NCBI GenBank assembly: GCA_958496175.1
Contig: OY292276.1
Location: 15,208,001-15,272,000, forward strand
Source of the DNA: Sisyra terminalis
Taxonomy: Eukaryota > Arthropoda > Insecta > Neuroptera > Sisyridae
DNA: 64,000 bases
Direction of reading: 5' to 3'
Shown here: piece by piece, positions 21,692-33,794 of the stretch
How the letters are laid out: every line of letters starts with the position of its first letter
How positions within the stretch are numbered: the first letter of the stretch is position 1
The notes under the pieces: generated by a model
Told to the model about the DNA's origin: nothing
Seen by the model: only the letters and a program-made list of their open reading frames with translations
Database searches by the model: none
Made by a program: the position numbers and the translations under genes

Positions 21692-24600
21692 TCACTTAGC
21701 AGTTTTAATTATTTCTATTTTATCGTCTAAATGTAAAATATCTGTTTTATGTTTTTCAACAGCTTGTTTCATGGCACTAAGGAATTCGGACAAAGTGGAT
21801 GTTTCTCGTTTGATAAATAAAGCGTGGGCCAGAAATGGTATTTTTCTTAGAGTTCTACCACTTAGACCATAACTTGCCTTACTTATTTCCATGAGTTTGT
21901 CGCTGGCATATGTAATTTCTGACGAATTTTCCGATTGCAGTTTTAAGGCACTGTTTAGTGATAATAAAATGTCTGTTGGACTAATAATTCGTACCTAATA
22001 AAAAAATGAATAAATTAATAAAAAAAAGATTTATTTAAAGTATTATTTCAGTCAAATTTGATTAGTTTAAAGTTAAACTAAAGTAAGATTTAAATAAGAA
22101 AAGAAGCCTTATGGTCACTATTTCCCAAACGATGATTTCCTGCAAATATATGGGTAATTCTCATGAAATCTCGAAATTCTGGTCTTATCAGATTTCACCA
22201 AAATTTAAGCGACCTATGATAGTATTTCTTTTCTTGAAAAGAACATTACTTGGTCTAGTACTGTTGGATATATTTTATGAACCATACGATATCTCGATAG
22301 AATAATAAATAAAAAAGACCCTTAAAAACCATTCCCCACTATGTCCCAAACTTGAGATTGGCACATTTTGGAACTTCTAAATCAAAAATTTTTCACAACA
22401 TTATTTACGAATTTGAATCGACTAAAAACACAAAAGATTTTCAAAAATCTTTTGAGTTTGGAATGAAAAGTAAAGAACACTTTTTCAAATATATTTTTGT
22501 ATGTGTCCCATGGAAAAAATCATTCCCTTACATCTTTACTAACAGTCGATATATGAACGCATCTGTAATCATTCATGAAAGTTCTCATCGGTTTTTGATT
22601 GTTAGCAATACTAACAATTATTACACATTTTTAAGTCATCTTACACGCGTTAGAGTATTTATCCAAAAAAAATATGAAAATTATTTCAAGATTACATTTT
22701 CAGTCGTCGAAAAAAATAGAGATATTTAATTTACTTGAATAATAATTGTACAGTAAAGTAGGTTGTCAGGGACAGTAAACTTACACAAAAATTCAGATGT
22801 AACAAAAGTTTATGCATCAATATTTTTTAAGTTATACTTCATTTCGTCATTCCCTCATTTCAAAATGAAACGTGGGAATGACGATATATGAAGCAATGGC
22901 TTTTAAACTAGTCGAACTTGAGTTTTTTTATTTCTTTACTTATTTAATCCGTAAGTTCACCGTTTTTTCCTGTTTAAAGATGAGAACATCATTCATATTG
23001 ACTTTAGTAAAAATTATTGCTGTAAGTACAATGCAGTAAATACAAGTAGTCCATTTTGATGAGGCAGTACCACAAATAACACTTTACAAAGGAAAATTAT
23101 ACTTACGTTACAATAATACTGTTAGACCCAAATTTTTTGCTCTCTATCAAACAATAAAAGACACAATTTAATAGGCTGTTAAAACCATTCCCTCAATTTC
23201 ATATAAATCGTTCTTATAATTCATCTAATTTTTTTTTTCCTTTTTTGGGACCACTATATTGGTAAAATCTAGTTATACAAATATTTCAAAATTGACAAAA
23301 AAAAAATCAAGTTATTAAATATAGTTTTTATATTTTTTTTTTCTACCTAATTTCGAAATTTTATGAGAACTACCCATATTCAGACACACATAAAAAAGTG
23401 AATCTTATGAAATAATTAAATTCATGTTGTAAGAGAATTTGATTTGAAATAGTATATGTTTTAAAAACGAAGTTTGGTGTTAAACAGAAACGAAACCTAC
23501 CCGTAGTAACTCTTGTAAGCAATTATAATACACTTGATAAATTGCATGAACTGAAGGAAGGCCTATAAATTGTTTTATATCAGCTCGATCAATGAAAGCT
23601 AAATCTATGGCTCCAGTCATATTTGAAGTAGTCAAAACAAGCACATTTGGATAATGTCGCAACTGATCGATTTGAGTTAGCACAGCATTGACAACTCGAA
23701 TTGAATCTGATGGTTCAGATCCTAAAAAAAGAAATTTTCATTTGTATTCAATTAAATCTAATTTTACTCATCAACAAAACTATACCAGACATGGCTTGAG
23801 CCCTTGCATGAGCCAAGGATTCAACTTCATCAATCAAAACAAAAACGAGCGATTCAGGATCTTCACAAATTTGTTTGATTCGTGAAAATAATTTCGTCAC
23901 TAATTTACCACTCTATCAAATAAAAAAAAAAACATATGTAAAAGATTTAAATACTAAACTGGAGAGATTCTGTTTTACCTCGGAAAACCATTTGGAAAAC
24001 AAACTATGGCTGTTGACTTCAATAAGTTGTGCAACACAATATCGATTTCGTAATCGAGCTGCTACTTTGTGAGCCAAAGCTCGACATAAAGACGTTTTAC
24101 CCGTTCCCGGAGGACCGTGTAATAACACCATACGATTGGACGCGACAATGTTAGTGTCTACTTTGTGTGAACTGAACAACATTGTTGTTTCAACAAACTT
24201 TAAAAGCTGTAAAGTAACATGTTTTCAGAAAAAATAAGGAGGACGCTACGATACCGGCACTACTATTTAACGACGGATTGTTAGACTCCGACAAAATAAA
24301 ACGAAAATGAAGAATAAAATTTTGCGATATCTTGCTTAGTTTACGAAATATCGATAATTAATCATTGAAAAGTTTTTTTTTCGCTTTTTAAGATGGATTT
24401 CTCAGGATTTTCATTAATTATTAATTTGCATAAAAACCGTAGATCTAAAGCTCTTAAATAGTAGGTCCAGGGGCGAAACCCCGCTGTGGGTTGAGGGATG
24501 AAGCCCCCTCCCCAAATGAGAGGTTTATTTAATATGGCCTGAATTACTCGCGAATTATATTAAAAATAAAATCGAAAATGCACTTTTGTCAGATATGGGC

Positions 24601-25867
24601 GACGCTCCCCGACCCTCACCAAGGCTTCGCCCATGAGCTCCAAGTTTAGAGTTTTTTAACATAAAAAAAGAAGTAGAGCTACAGTTGTAAGCATTTCTCT
24701 TTTCTTCATGAAAATCTTGAGCAATTCGGCTTAAAAAGTGAAAAAAAAAATTAAGTATCGATATTTCGAAACCTAAGCAAGAAAAATTGTATTCTTCATT
24801 TTCGTTTTATTTCGCCGAGATCTACAAGAATCCGTCATTAGTTCATAGCGCCGAAAGAATTATAGTCTTGCCAAAACAAGGTAATAACTCATAGTATAAA
24901 TTTCCTTGAAAAAGATAAAGGATCCTTTGAAATTGATGTTCTATATTAATTTGATAAACTGAATACTTTGACTACAAAAATCGACTCAAGTCCCTTTAAG
25001 GTTGGTCAATATCTACCAAAGTTGCATTTTCAACTTTGTTTTTTATTCAATTTGCGATTTTTTTTTTTGTTTATTTAGCTCTAATATGCTATATTTTTCG
25101 CTTTTGTAGCTAAATTTTCATTATGAGCCGATTTATTTGCGAATTACCATATATTAAAGAAAAAGTAGAAAATACAAGGTCGCTAGATATTGACTGACCT
25201 AAAAGGGACTGAGCCCAAAAATTAAAACTAATGTGAAGAAATTGTTTATAAAGAAATGTGAACACTAGATTTTCCATTAACTAAATAAAAAATATTGTCG
25301 AAGTAGAAATGCACTAAATAGACGATTTCGCAAGTACCAAATAGAACGCAATAAAACTAAAAATATCATACGTTTTGTTTTATATTAGAGTCGTAGATTA
25401 AATTTTCCCAAAGTCCATGTAAGTCTTGTGAAGGTAATACCCAATTGGTCGACAATGGCAGCGATTCTTCATCGTAGTCAAGAACATCTTCTTGTGATCC
25501 ATTTTCATTCAATCGATATGATATCCAATTAATTTTATAGTTATCATCTCCTAAGTAATTCTTTAAAAAAAAACATCTGAGTATCATTGAATGAACGCCA
25601 TTGCATTATAATTGTTTTTATTATTACCAAACTTAAATCTTCGTCTATAATAATCGCTTTTACGTGAAGAGGCATAATTTTATCGTGTTTAAAGTCTGTT
25701 ATGATTCTTCCAGGCGTTAATTCGTCATTCTTCAAATATTCTTGACACAAGTTTAGTAAGTCGTCCTTAGGCAGGGTACTAGAAAAGTTTATTTATAATT
25801 TTTAAAAGCTTAAAAAAATACGATAGTTATACCTGGTACTGGTTTGAACTACTTCAATTACACTCAT
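21692..25867 (-). CDS. Trip13: TRIP13/Pch2 AAA+ ATPase
   Basis: Seven exons, all in phase: 25867-25833, 25778-25628, 25560-25372, 24206-23979, 23912-23786, 23721-23501, 21994-21692; 417 residues, close to the 432 of the human protein. TRIP13 remodels HORMA-domain proteins such as MAD2 and HORMAD, in the spindle checkpoint and meiotic prophase. Visible motifs are Walker [10 protein letters not shown] after [22 protein letters not shown], Walker [11 protein letters not shown], sensor-1 VLTTSN, and the C-terminal sensor-2 region [18 protein letters not shown]. The N-terminal substrate domain ends [16 protein letters not shown]. Intron 3 carries two repeat elements; intron 6 (1.5 kb) carries only shadow frames. 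It is tail-to-tail with the neuropeptide gene and head-to-head with CCDC115. Confidence 0.93.
24235..24872. mobile_element. Foldback element with GC-rich core (copy A)
   Basis: The outer blocks TAAAACGAAAATGAAGAATA and CGATATCTTGCTTAGTTTACG return inverted at about 24760-24815. The centre contains GGGGCGAAACCCC, GAAGCCCCCTCCCC and GCGACGCTCCCCGACCCTC, plus a copy of the GAAAATGCACTTTTG MITE block. It is clearly the same family as 44050-44745. It lies inside TRIP13 intron 3 and has no coding capacity. Confidence 0.65.
24985..25215. mobile_element. MITE related to the 11.3 kb foldback element
   Basis: Ends read GACTCAAGTCCCTTTAAGGTTGGTCAATAT and the inverted ATATTGACTGACCTAAAAGGGACT. Inner arms carry GTTGCATTTTCAACTTTG and its diverged complement. 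About 230 bases, non-coding, in TRIP13 intron 3. Confidence 0.6.
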
Positions 25868-26325
25868 TGTTAATTGAATTTAAAAACTGTCTAAAATATT
25901 TATTTTTCTAGTTTAAATTTATTTTGAAAACGACAGTTAACTCCGGTAATTCTTAAGTCACTTGAATTTTAAAGTTATAAACAGCTATAGAAATATTATA
26001 AAGATAGACAGAGATAGAGACATAGATGGCGATAGTGATTCGAGAAATAGTTTTGGAAAATGGGTAAATGCAATTGATACAATTATTCAATTTACAGAGG
26101 GTTTTTGGTTGTTTCAAAAAAACAAGGAAGCAAAGGAAAATTAAATTAAATTAATAAAAGCAGTAAAATTCGTGATAAACAGGGAATTGTTTTTACCAGT
26201 TACCCATAGAAATATATACATTCCATCACTACACGTCTATTTTAGAAGTCTATTGTAGCCAGTTCTGTCAAGTGGGTCATGTGACAGATATGCCAAACTA
26301 GGGTAAATTTTGACATTTCAAAAAC
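25868..26325. promoter_or_regulatory. Shared 5' region of TRIP13 and CCDC115
   Basis: The two start codons (25867 minus, 26326 plus) face away from each other across 458 bases. No TATA box or named motif could be assigned. A frame of 60 codons at 25962-26144 is not convincing as a gene. Confidence 0.4.
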
Positions 26326-26802
26326 ATGACCGATCCCGGAACCGACCAGGAAGAGCTTTGGGACTCAATTGACGATGCCACCGTGGAGTTTTTAACACTT
26401 GTTGAAACAAACATTGAACAAAACATTCTTCTAGAACTAGCAATGAGCGATGGCTATTATCACCTGGCCAAAACACGAGTTTTGAACGGTCAAGCCAATG
26501 TCTCGGCGCTCCAAATCCCGAACGAAGAAACCAGTGACATCGAACCAATGGTTACGGTAGAAAGGTCTGAGGATGGAAAAGAAATGCATTTAAATGTAGA
26601 AAAACCAAATACCACAAGCGGAGATTGTGGCATTGTTAACCCACTCAAATGGTTTGGATTATTGGTTCCTCAGGATTTACGCCTGGCCCAGTCCAAATTC
26701 TTGCACGCATGCAGCATCGCCACACAAATAGCTAACACAAGGACGCGAATTAATGAAATCAATGAAAATTATAAAGCACTTATTTCGAAATTAAAGTTTT
26801 AA
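26326..26802 (+). CDS. Ccdc115: CCDC115, V-ATPase assembly factor (Vma22 homologue)
   Basis: A single-exon frame of 158 residues starting MTDPGTDQEELWDSIDD. CCDC115 works with TMEM199 in the ER-Golgi on assembly of the V0 sector of the proton pump. The N-terminal helix with the DxxxxEFLxLVE pattern and the C-terminal signature LKWFGLLVPQDLRLAQSKF followed by a helical IATQIANTRTRINEIN match the family; the middle is a variable acidic linker. AATAAA follows at 26874-26879. It is short like the other members (about 180 residues in mammals). Confidence 0.85.
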   Translation: MTDPGTDQEELWDSIDDATVEFLTLVETNIEQNILLELAMSDGYYHLAKTRVLNGQANVSALQIPNEETSDIEPMVTVERSEDGKEMHLNVEKPNTTSGDCGIVNPLKWFGLLVPQDLRLAQSKFLHACSIATQIANTRTRINEINENYKALISKLKF

Positions 26803-27082
26803 TTAAATCATTTGTTGTAATTTAAAAATCGAAGCCAAAATGCCCTAAAGATTTCAATATTTGTCAATTATTGAATAAAGGAAATTAACAAACATAACTT
26901 TTGAGAGTATTATGATAAAATTACTTAAAGAAATGCTTTTGGTTTTAATGAAAGTAAATAAAAAAAGCTTTATACACATTTATTACATTTATTATAATTC
27001 TTAAATAGATATCATAGATATGATTATATAATTTAATATTTATCTTATTAATTTGTACAAATAAAAATAAATCACAAATTTT

Positions 27083-30000
27083 TCATTCTTGTTTAATAAC
27101 AGAATTTCTTCGATATCTTTCGATACCCATACGCAACAAAGATTGATAATCATACGCCCATACTGCGATTGAAATGATAAAACAACAAGCTCCAATGATT
27201 ATGTGTACCAACATCGATGAACGATATATATAGATCTAAAACAAGAAAGATACCTATTACAGTTAATACAGTGCTTCCGGAAATCAATAGAAATCTATTT
27301 GTCTAAAGTATTTATGCTTCCAACTCTCCAACAATGGCCTGTAGCTTCTGAATTTTCAGTGGTAATAATTCCGCTAGTGATCGACAAATTTCAATTTCTG
27401 ATTTGACATGTTCTTCGCAATTCTTATTCCCGTTAACGTAATCAACGCAGTTTCGGTACGCCTCCATACTTAATTTTGTGTAGTGCAGTTGCATTCTCTT
27501 ATCAGGTGTGATTATTTTTCCGTACAATCGACCAATATGGAAATATGCGATAAGCATTGGTTTGGCCATTTCTTCAGATACTGTAGCGGGAATTTCTTTG
27601 GTTACATTGTCACGCAAAGAATCAATAAATCGATTGAAATTTTCAATGCCTTTTTCTGCCAGGGTTGTGATTTTTTTCAATGCGTGAGCCGTTGGAACTG
27701 CTTGCGAGGCTTTTAGCCGCTCTAATTTTATTTCCAGCATGTCCGAGTATATTTCTCCAAGTTCAAACCAAAATTGGCGACAAATGACGACAAAGTATTT
27801 GGGATTTAAGACTTGAACCACCTCTTCTAAATAATTGGCACGCCGTTTTAATATTTTGCACATTCGTTCTTCGTTTTCTTCAAAGAAACTTAGAGCTTGG
27901 TATAAGTGGCTGAAATCCAAAGCGATTTCTGCACGGTCTGATGCATGAGTGTCGATCGTAAAATATTCTTTGGCTGAATTCAACCAAGACAAAGTGGTAT
28001 GGAATACCACTTTAGCTTCATCATAATCCAATATAAATTTATCGGTTATCAAATCTTCATAAACGGATAGTTCGAGGGAAAAAACGAGTGGAGTTGTATC
28101 ATCATAGGCTGTCATGTTTTCACATATTTTCAGTTGGGTGATTTCAGAAGTAGTGGGCATTGATAAATCAGGTTCTTCATCAGAATTTGTCATCAGACGA
28201 TCTTTGGATGCTGACAACAGCATCATTCCATATTTTGCACAGCAGCGATAGACATCAGCGCGTTTGCTCGCAAGTCGTTCGCGTTTAGCCGCAAGCGATT
28301 CTTCACTTTCTTCAGTTTGTTGCAGATTCTCCTCGAATTGGTCCATCATGTACAATGCTGCTGCAAGATGATGACGTGCTGCCTTAAAGCTGAGACTTTT
28401 CAAATAAAATTGCGACAACGTAGCCGAATTTAAAGCCCAATCAACATGCTCGAAGTCCTTACTTTCTAATTGACGTTTCAGTGTATTATGGCAATAAATT
28501 CCTGACTTCTTATGCTCGTTTATGTTTCCATAAACTTGAGCCAAATAATAAAGAGTCAACGTGTGGGTTTTTTCAAAATCAATGCTAGCGTCGGATTCAA
28601 CACTTTCATCGGACGCCTTGAAGTACTCGGCGGGATCGTTGGGTGATATGCGCTTCTCTTTAAAATCATCGTAAATTTTCTCAGCTCGTTCCAAATAGTT
28701 CTTGGAACGCTCAATGTTATCGAGCTGCGAATACAAAATTCCCAGCTGGTTCAAAATTTTTAAAACAATGGTAATGTAATCAGGGTTCATCTCATTTCCT
28801 TCCGTGTTCTTCAAGCATTTGGTAAAATGCTCCTCACCCGTGGACAACGCATCAATTTCAATTGCAATCAACCCCAAGTTCAACAAAACCACGCTTTGCA
28901 TAACTTTGAATCGATACTTTTCTTCTTCAGCGAGCTTTGGGTTGTCCAATAAGTTAAAGAGTTGATTCTTCATTGTCATTAAAATTTGACTAGCAGCAAT
29001 TTTTGACTTATGTGGTTCATGTTCCGGATCGCTTAAGCTGCTTTCGTCAACCAGCTTACGGACTTTTTCATATTTTTCTTGTAAATCGACAAGAACTTCC
29101 TTATTTGCACCCATTATTGACAAATTTGACACAATTTGAACGATACAACGCCCACTGAACTTATTTTGACGTTTTGTCAAAAAAAAATATACAATCCCCG
29201 GGAAAGCCGATAAAATAGGTGCCTTTACTTAAGCTTAACATTTCAAATTTAATTTTGGAAAAACATTAACAAAACCTCCTTTTTATTTTTTTAATTTTGA
29301 GACTGTAAGATGCATCAATAAATAAAATACACTTACCTCAGATAATTTGCAAAACAGACCCATCATTAAAAGAACGCTTAAAAATCTTTTCTTAGGAATT
29401 AATCCTTTTAAAGGATGAAACGGCGAATCTTTATATTGTCCCATAATATAATATAAACTAGAAAAAAAAAAAGAATTAAATTATTTATAGAAAAACTATG
29501 TAAATAATCGTACCTATGAATTATTCGAGCTATCATATTAATACAATTAGCCAAAATAAATCCCACTGGTCCCATAACAAACGTAAAAATATAAGACAAT
29601 ATAAGGAAGGAGATTGAAAATATAACCATTAAGCCATTATATCTGGAAATAATAAAAATAAATTTATCACTTCGATTAAGTCATGAATAGTTTTGTTACC
29701 GATCCAATTCTTTATTATTCATCGTCGCAAACACATAAGCTTCGGTTACCCCATTTATAGCCAGCAAAACAATCGCACAACAATGAAATTGTAACAATGT
29801 TGTCGGTAACGTTGAGGAAACTAACGTATCGCCTCCATATAAACTCAACAATGTATTACTATAAGACTGTCCGAAAATCAACCCTGTAATCCCAATACTT
29901 GTTACGATTGCACACAACTGACTCAGAACTTGTGACGCTTCCGATATATTTTTCTATGAAAATAAAATACAATGTACACCCCTTTAAATACATTTATCTC

Positions 30001-33000
30001 TCTTACCATATCCTGATTGTTTAAAGATTCTCCACGCCGAATCATTTGTGTAAAATAAAAATATGAGCTTTCTTCGATTGGACGAAAAAGAAATCTAGAA
30101 AAATTGAAGTTAATATCAATATAATCTCACTATTTTTTTCCTTAGAAATATTTTACCTGGCAGCTACACTACCCAAATTATTAACAACATCGTAAGTCGC
30201 TTGCTCACTAAACGTTAATACTGGCGAAAGGGTCATAACGTAACGTTCTCCTTCGGTAAGTACTTGTTTTAAAATGGACTGTTTGGCAAAACTCACTGTC
30301 AAAAGGGATAAATTTTTGTTTAAAAAGCCGTCCTAAAAATAAAATCTAATTAATCAAAATCCAATATATTCATTCACCCTTACAGAACCTGTCCAAAAAA
30401 TAAAGCACCTATTTTTTTTTTCATTTCTGAGTACTAATTTCTAAATTGGTAAAAATATAACGCTTGTTAAAGTATACCTCATTAAGGTTCGGGTACAGCG
30501 TTCTATTGAATATACTGTTATTATATGCAATCTTTTCTTAAAAAAGTATGAAATTTGTATTTTTCTATAGAAATTTTTATAATTATGAGTCAGCCCCGGA
30601 TCTAGAGCCCCGGGTCGAACTGAAGCACCTACCTAGGCGATACTTAGTTTCAACGGGTATTGAATCAGGATATAATTTGTGTTTTAAATAAAAATTCATT
30701 AGGCACCTTTATCAGGTTTCTGCCTTGGTTTTTTGAAAAAAACTTTAGATCCGTGGCTGGAATAAGTATGTATTCCAGTTAAAATGGCATTTAATTTCAA
30801 ATGTTCAAAAAACTCATTTGTAGCCATTAAAAGTAGTTTAAAGTTATTAAAGACATTTTAAATGTAATGATTTCGAAATGACTTTAAATACCTTTTTAAC
30901 AGGGACAACATTAAAAATTCTATAGCAGCAATACTATACTTTTCGGACAGATTTTGTATATTTTTAACGTAAATTTTAAATACTTTGGTTCGGAAAGTTG
31001 GAAGGAAATCAGTGATCGACTTAAATTGAAAATCTTGCATTCCCGAAAAGATTGTTTTGCTCTCCTTTCTCAGAACAATATCGTCTTTATTTTGCTCTCG
31101 AATTTGATTTATTCTTCTTATGTACCACCAGAAAAATACATAGAGCATCAAACACAAAAATACTGTACTGGCAATTTGAGCCACAGCGAAGGCTGTAATC
31201 GCTTGATTTTTGTCTCTAACGGACAATATCACAAAGATAACAGTTCTGGCCACCATATGTAGAGTATCAAATACAATCTATAAAAAAAGAATAATTGCTT
31301 AAGAAAAACACAACTACAGCTGTACTTAAAAATAGGAAATAGGCTTTAAATTACTTTTGTCTTAACAAAGCAAAATAATGTGGCAATAATGAGTGGTGCA
31401 TTGCTGATTTGGTCGATTACACAGGAAAAAGCCATCGAGTAACATCCGAGTCGGTATTGGTAATTCAAATCTTCTCCGGGTAAACTTAGAATATTCAACC
31501 AAATGTGCAACAGCGGTATGGTAAGTAGAAAACATGCCGGCAATCTGGAATATGTTTAAAAAATTGTAACTGGCTTATCAAATTAAAACACTGAGTAATT
31601 TTGGCATTTTAATGAAAAGCTTGGACTATTTACGCTATTAAATAAAAGGGCTGAATAATTTATGCCACTTAGTTTTAGTTATTGTTAACTTATTTTGTTA
31701 ACTAATAATTATTGTTAACTAAAGTTATTGGTGTATACAGTATACACCTGCACCATACTTTGCTATATGGTTCAAGAGTTCGTATAAACGAGAATTATTA
31801 AATAATTACGATAAGCTTTTTTTTAAATTTTTGGTGTTTAGCAATCGTTTTTTACTTAAATCTATTTTATTCAAGCATACATAGGTCATAATTAATTATT
31901 TTAAACGAAAATTATATAATTTCATAAAAATTATACGATTAATAATGATTGTTAACTAAAGTTATAGTTAAGTGAAGTTATTGGAGTATACAGTATACAC
32001 TGGCACCATACTTTGCTTTATGGCTCAAGGGTTTGTATAAACGAAAATTATTAAATAATTACGATAAGTTTTTTAAAATTTGTGGTGTTTAGTAATCGTT
32101 TATTACTCAAATCTATTTTATTCAAGAATGGATAGGTCATAATTAATTATTTTAAACGAAAATGATTTAATTTCATTCAAGTTATACGATTTTGCTTGCA
32201 ATGAGTGCTTCTTACGAAAAGACTAAAAAAAACTATCGTTTTTTATGAAACTTTACTACTTAATCCTACTCAAACTCTTATGTGAAAAACGTTCCATTTA
32301 TATAAAAAATCAAAAATCATTAAAATGTTATATATTTTTTTTAATTGTTATTTACCGTCGCTTTATAACTATTAAGGTCCTTTAGGTTAATTAAATCCAT
32401 TATCGAGAAATATTGAAAATTTGCACGATACGAGGATCGAATCCACTACCTACCTTGGAGCGGTCACCTAGACCTTGGCTACCAGTAGGCTTTAAAATGT
32501 TATATTTATTATTGATTCCAATCCAGTGGCTTATCTTCAATTTGTTGTTATTCCTAAGATTAAAGGATTTCTTTTATTTGTTTATAATTAACACTTTGTT
32601 TTTTATTTTTGGCAACGTTTTGCAGTTTATTATACTGCTTTTTCAACCGATTATAAATAACCGGTATAAATAACAGATATTTAGTCTTATATTTAATCAT
32701 ATATTAAACTTATATAAATATATTGATCTTATATTAAACACCAACAAAAAATTTCATGTTTAAGATAAGACTAAAGTTTTATAATTAATTATGTTATATA
32801 AAATCATTTAGAATTACCAAAGTTCCATGGTAGTTTAATATTATATCAACATAAATGGAAATTTCTTAAAACTTATTCTTTAGAAATTTATACCGTTATT
32901 TATAATCGATTGAAAAAGCAGTAATAAACTGCGAAACGATGCAAATAATAAAAAACAAAGCGTAAATTATTTAGAAACAAAAAAGATCCTTAAATCCCGA

Positions 33001-33794
33001 AACTTCAACAAATTGTTTTATATACATCTTTAAGATATACCCGCAATTTCATCCACGAAATATACAAACATTTCGAGAATATTTTTATATTGATTTATCT
33101 CCTGTCGTGAAATATAGAGATTATTGCAATTTTTCCAACTAAAAAATTGCTTGTAACTCAAATCTCATTTATTATACACTAAGAAGTGTATATCACACCA
33201 ATTTAAGTCTATTACGTTCTCTTTTCTTATTAATATTTAAAAAGGTATCTGTTATGATACCCCACACGACTATGTAGACCAGACATCTGGTATCACAATT
33301 TACTAACTATTAAGAGATTTCAAAAACAAATTGAAGTCACTTTTAGAGAAAATTATTGTGAAATAAAAAAATTATCTTACGAGAGCCAAATTTGGTTTAA
33401 AATTTGAGACATTTTTAGTTCTTTAACGTTGGTCTGGCAAGCTTTCAAACAGGGCTCTTGGCTTAAAAATAATAAAGTCGATTCCAGGAGCAACAAACGA
33501 ACATTCATTACTCCTAAAATTTCCGCTCCAACTAATCGCAAAATCCACGCATTTAATATAAAAGTAACACATCGTAAAAGTATCTGAAAAAAATAAAAGA
33601 TTATTATGACTTAAATTGACTTATTTTTAGTTTTCAACTTTGCAATAATATCAAAACGCCAACAATGTAATTCAATTAGGTTATAAATATATAAAGTTTT
33701 TATCTAAATTCTTAAGTGACATTATAATAAATACCTGGAAAATGATACGGAACGACGCGTTTTCTAAGCTGCTTTTTAAAATATTTCTCTCCAT
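27083..33794 (-). CDS. Rft1: RFT1, ER membrane protein of lipid-linked oligosaccharide synthesis
   Basis: Ten exons in phase: 33794-33735, 33583-33381, 31544-31355, 31277-30969, 30332-30157, 30094-30007, 29953-29700, 29642-29514, 29457-29337, 27235-27083; 560 residues (human 541). RFT1 is a polytopic ER protein needed to use Man5GlcNAc2-PP-dolichol in N-glycosylation. Family signatures are visible: [19 protein letters not shown] near the N-terminus, [60 protein letters not shown], and HPLKGL near the end. The last exon ([15 protein letters not shown]) matches the family C-terminus and is separated by a 2.1 kb intron that holds the whole KIFBP gene. Confidence 0.92.
27312..29114 (-). CDS. Kifbp: KIFBP, kinesin family binding protein (nested, intronless)
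   Basis: A single open frame of 600 residues from [12 protein letters not shown]; the frame also has an upstream ATG at 29180, but the inner start fits the family length (human 621) and has a better context. KIFBP is an alpha-helical TPR-like protein that binds kinesin motor domains and regulates axonal and mitochondrial transport. Signatures include [34 protein letters not shown] and [15 protein letters not shown], and the second half [22 protein letters not shown] helices ([17 protein letters not shown]). It lies wholly within the last intron of RFT1 on the same strand, so its message must be produced without RFT1 splicing removing or ending it. Confidence 0.92.
   Translation of the reverse strand: MGANKEVLVDLQEKYEKVRKLVDESSLSDPEHEPHKSKIAASQILMTMKNQLFNLLDNPKLAEEEKYRFKVMQSVVLLNLGLIAIEIDALSTGEEHFTKCLKNTEGNEMNPDYITIVLKILNQLGILYSQLDNIERSKNYLERAEKIYDDFKEKRISPNDPAEYFKASDESVESDASIDFEKTHTLTLYYLAQVYGNINEHKKSGIYCHNTLKRQLESKDFEHVDWALNSATLSQFYLKSLSFKAARHHLAAALYMMDQFEENLQQTEESEESLAAKRERLASKRADVYRCCAKYGMMLLSASKDRLMTNSDEEPDLSMPTTSEITQLKICENMTAYDDTTPLVFSLELSVYEDLITDKFILDYDEAKVVFHTTLSWLNSAKEYFTIDTHASDRAEIALDFSHLYQALSFFEENEERMCKILKRRANYLEEVVQVLNPKYFVVICRQFWFELGEIYSDMLEIKLERLKASQAVPTAHALKKITTLAEKGIENFNRFIDSLRDNVTKEIPATVSEEMAKPMLIAYFHIGRLYGKIITPDKRMQLHYTKLSMEAYRNCVDYVNGNKNCEEHVKSEIEICRSLAELLPLKIQKLQAIVGELEA
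30591..30759. mobile_element. Short hAT-type MITE
   Basis: Ends read CAGCCCCGGATCTAGAG and the complement of CAGCCACGGATCTAAAG. Flanks TTATGAGT and GAATAAGT agree at five of eight positions, suggesting a decayed 8-base duplication. It lies in an RFT1 intron (30333-30968). Confidence 0.5.
31711..32192. repeat. Tandem pair of about 240-base repeats
   Basis: Two head-to-tail units, about 31711-31946 and 31947-32192, each start ATTGTTAACTAAAGTTAT. They share GTATACAGTATACAC, CACCATACTTTGC, TTATTAAATAATTACGATAAG and GGTCATAATTAATTATTTTAAACG. Divergence is roughly 10% by eye. They lie in RFT1 intron 2. No open frame. Confidence 0.7.
32337..32492 (-). repeat. tRNA-derived SINE, copy 3
   Basis: On the minus strand the head reads GGTAGCCAAGGTCTAGGTGACC (A-box-like), then GGATTCGATCC, an intact B box. 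The body matches copies 1 and 2 and ends in ACGGTAAATAACAATTAAAAAAAA. It is in the RFT1 intron, same strand as RFT1. Confidence 0.65.

Noticed and set aside
22352..22729. 125-codon plus-strand frame
   Set aside because: It sits antisense in TRIP13 intron 6, has no family signal and AT-driven composition.
29115..29180. N-terminal extension of KIFBP from ATG 29180
   Set aside because: Not family-like in sequence; the ATG at 29114 has a better context and gives the usual length.
30954..31262. 102-codon plus-strand frame
   Set aside because: Exact antisense shadow of RFT1 exon 4.
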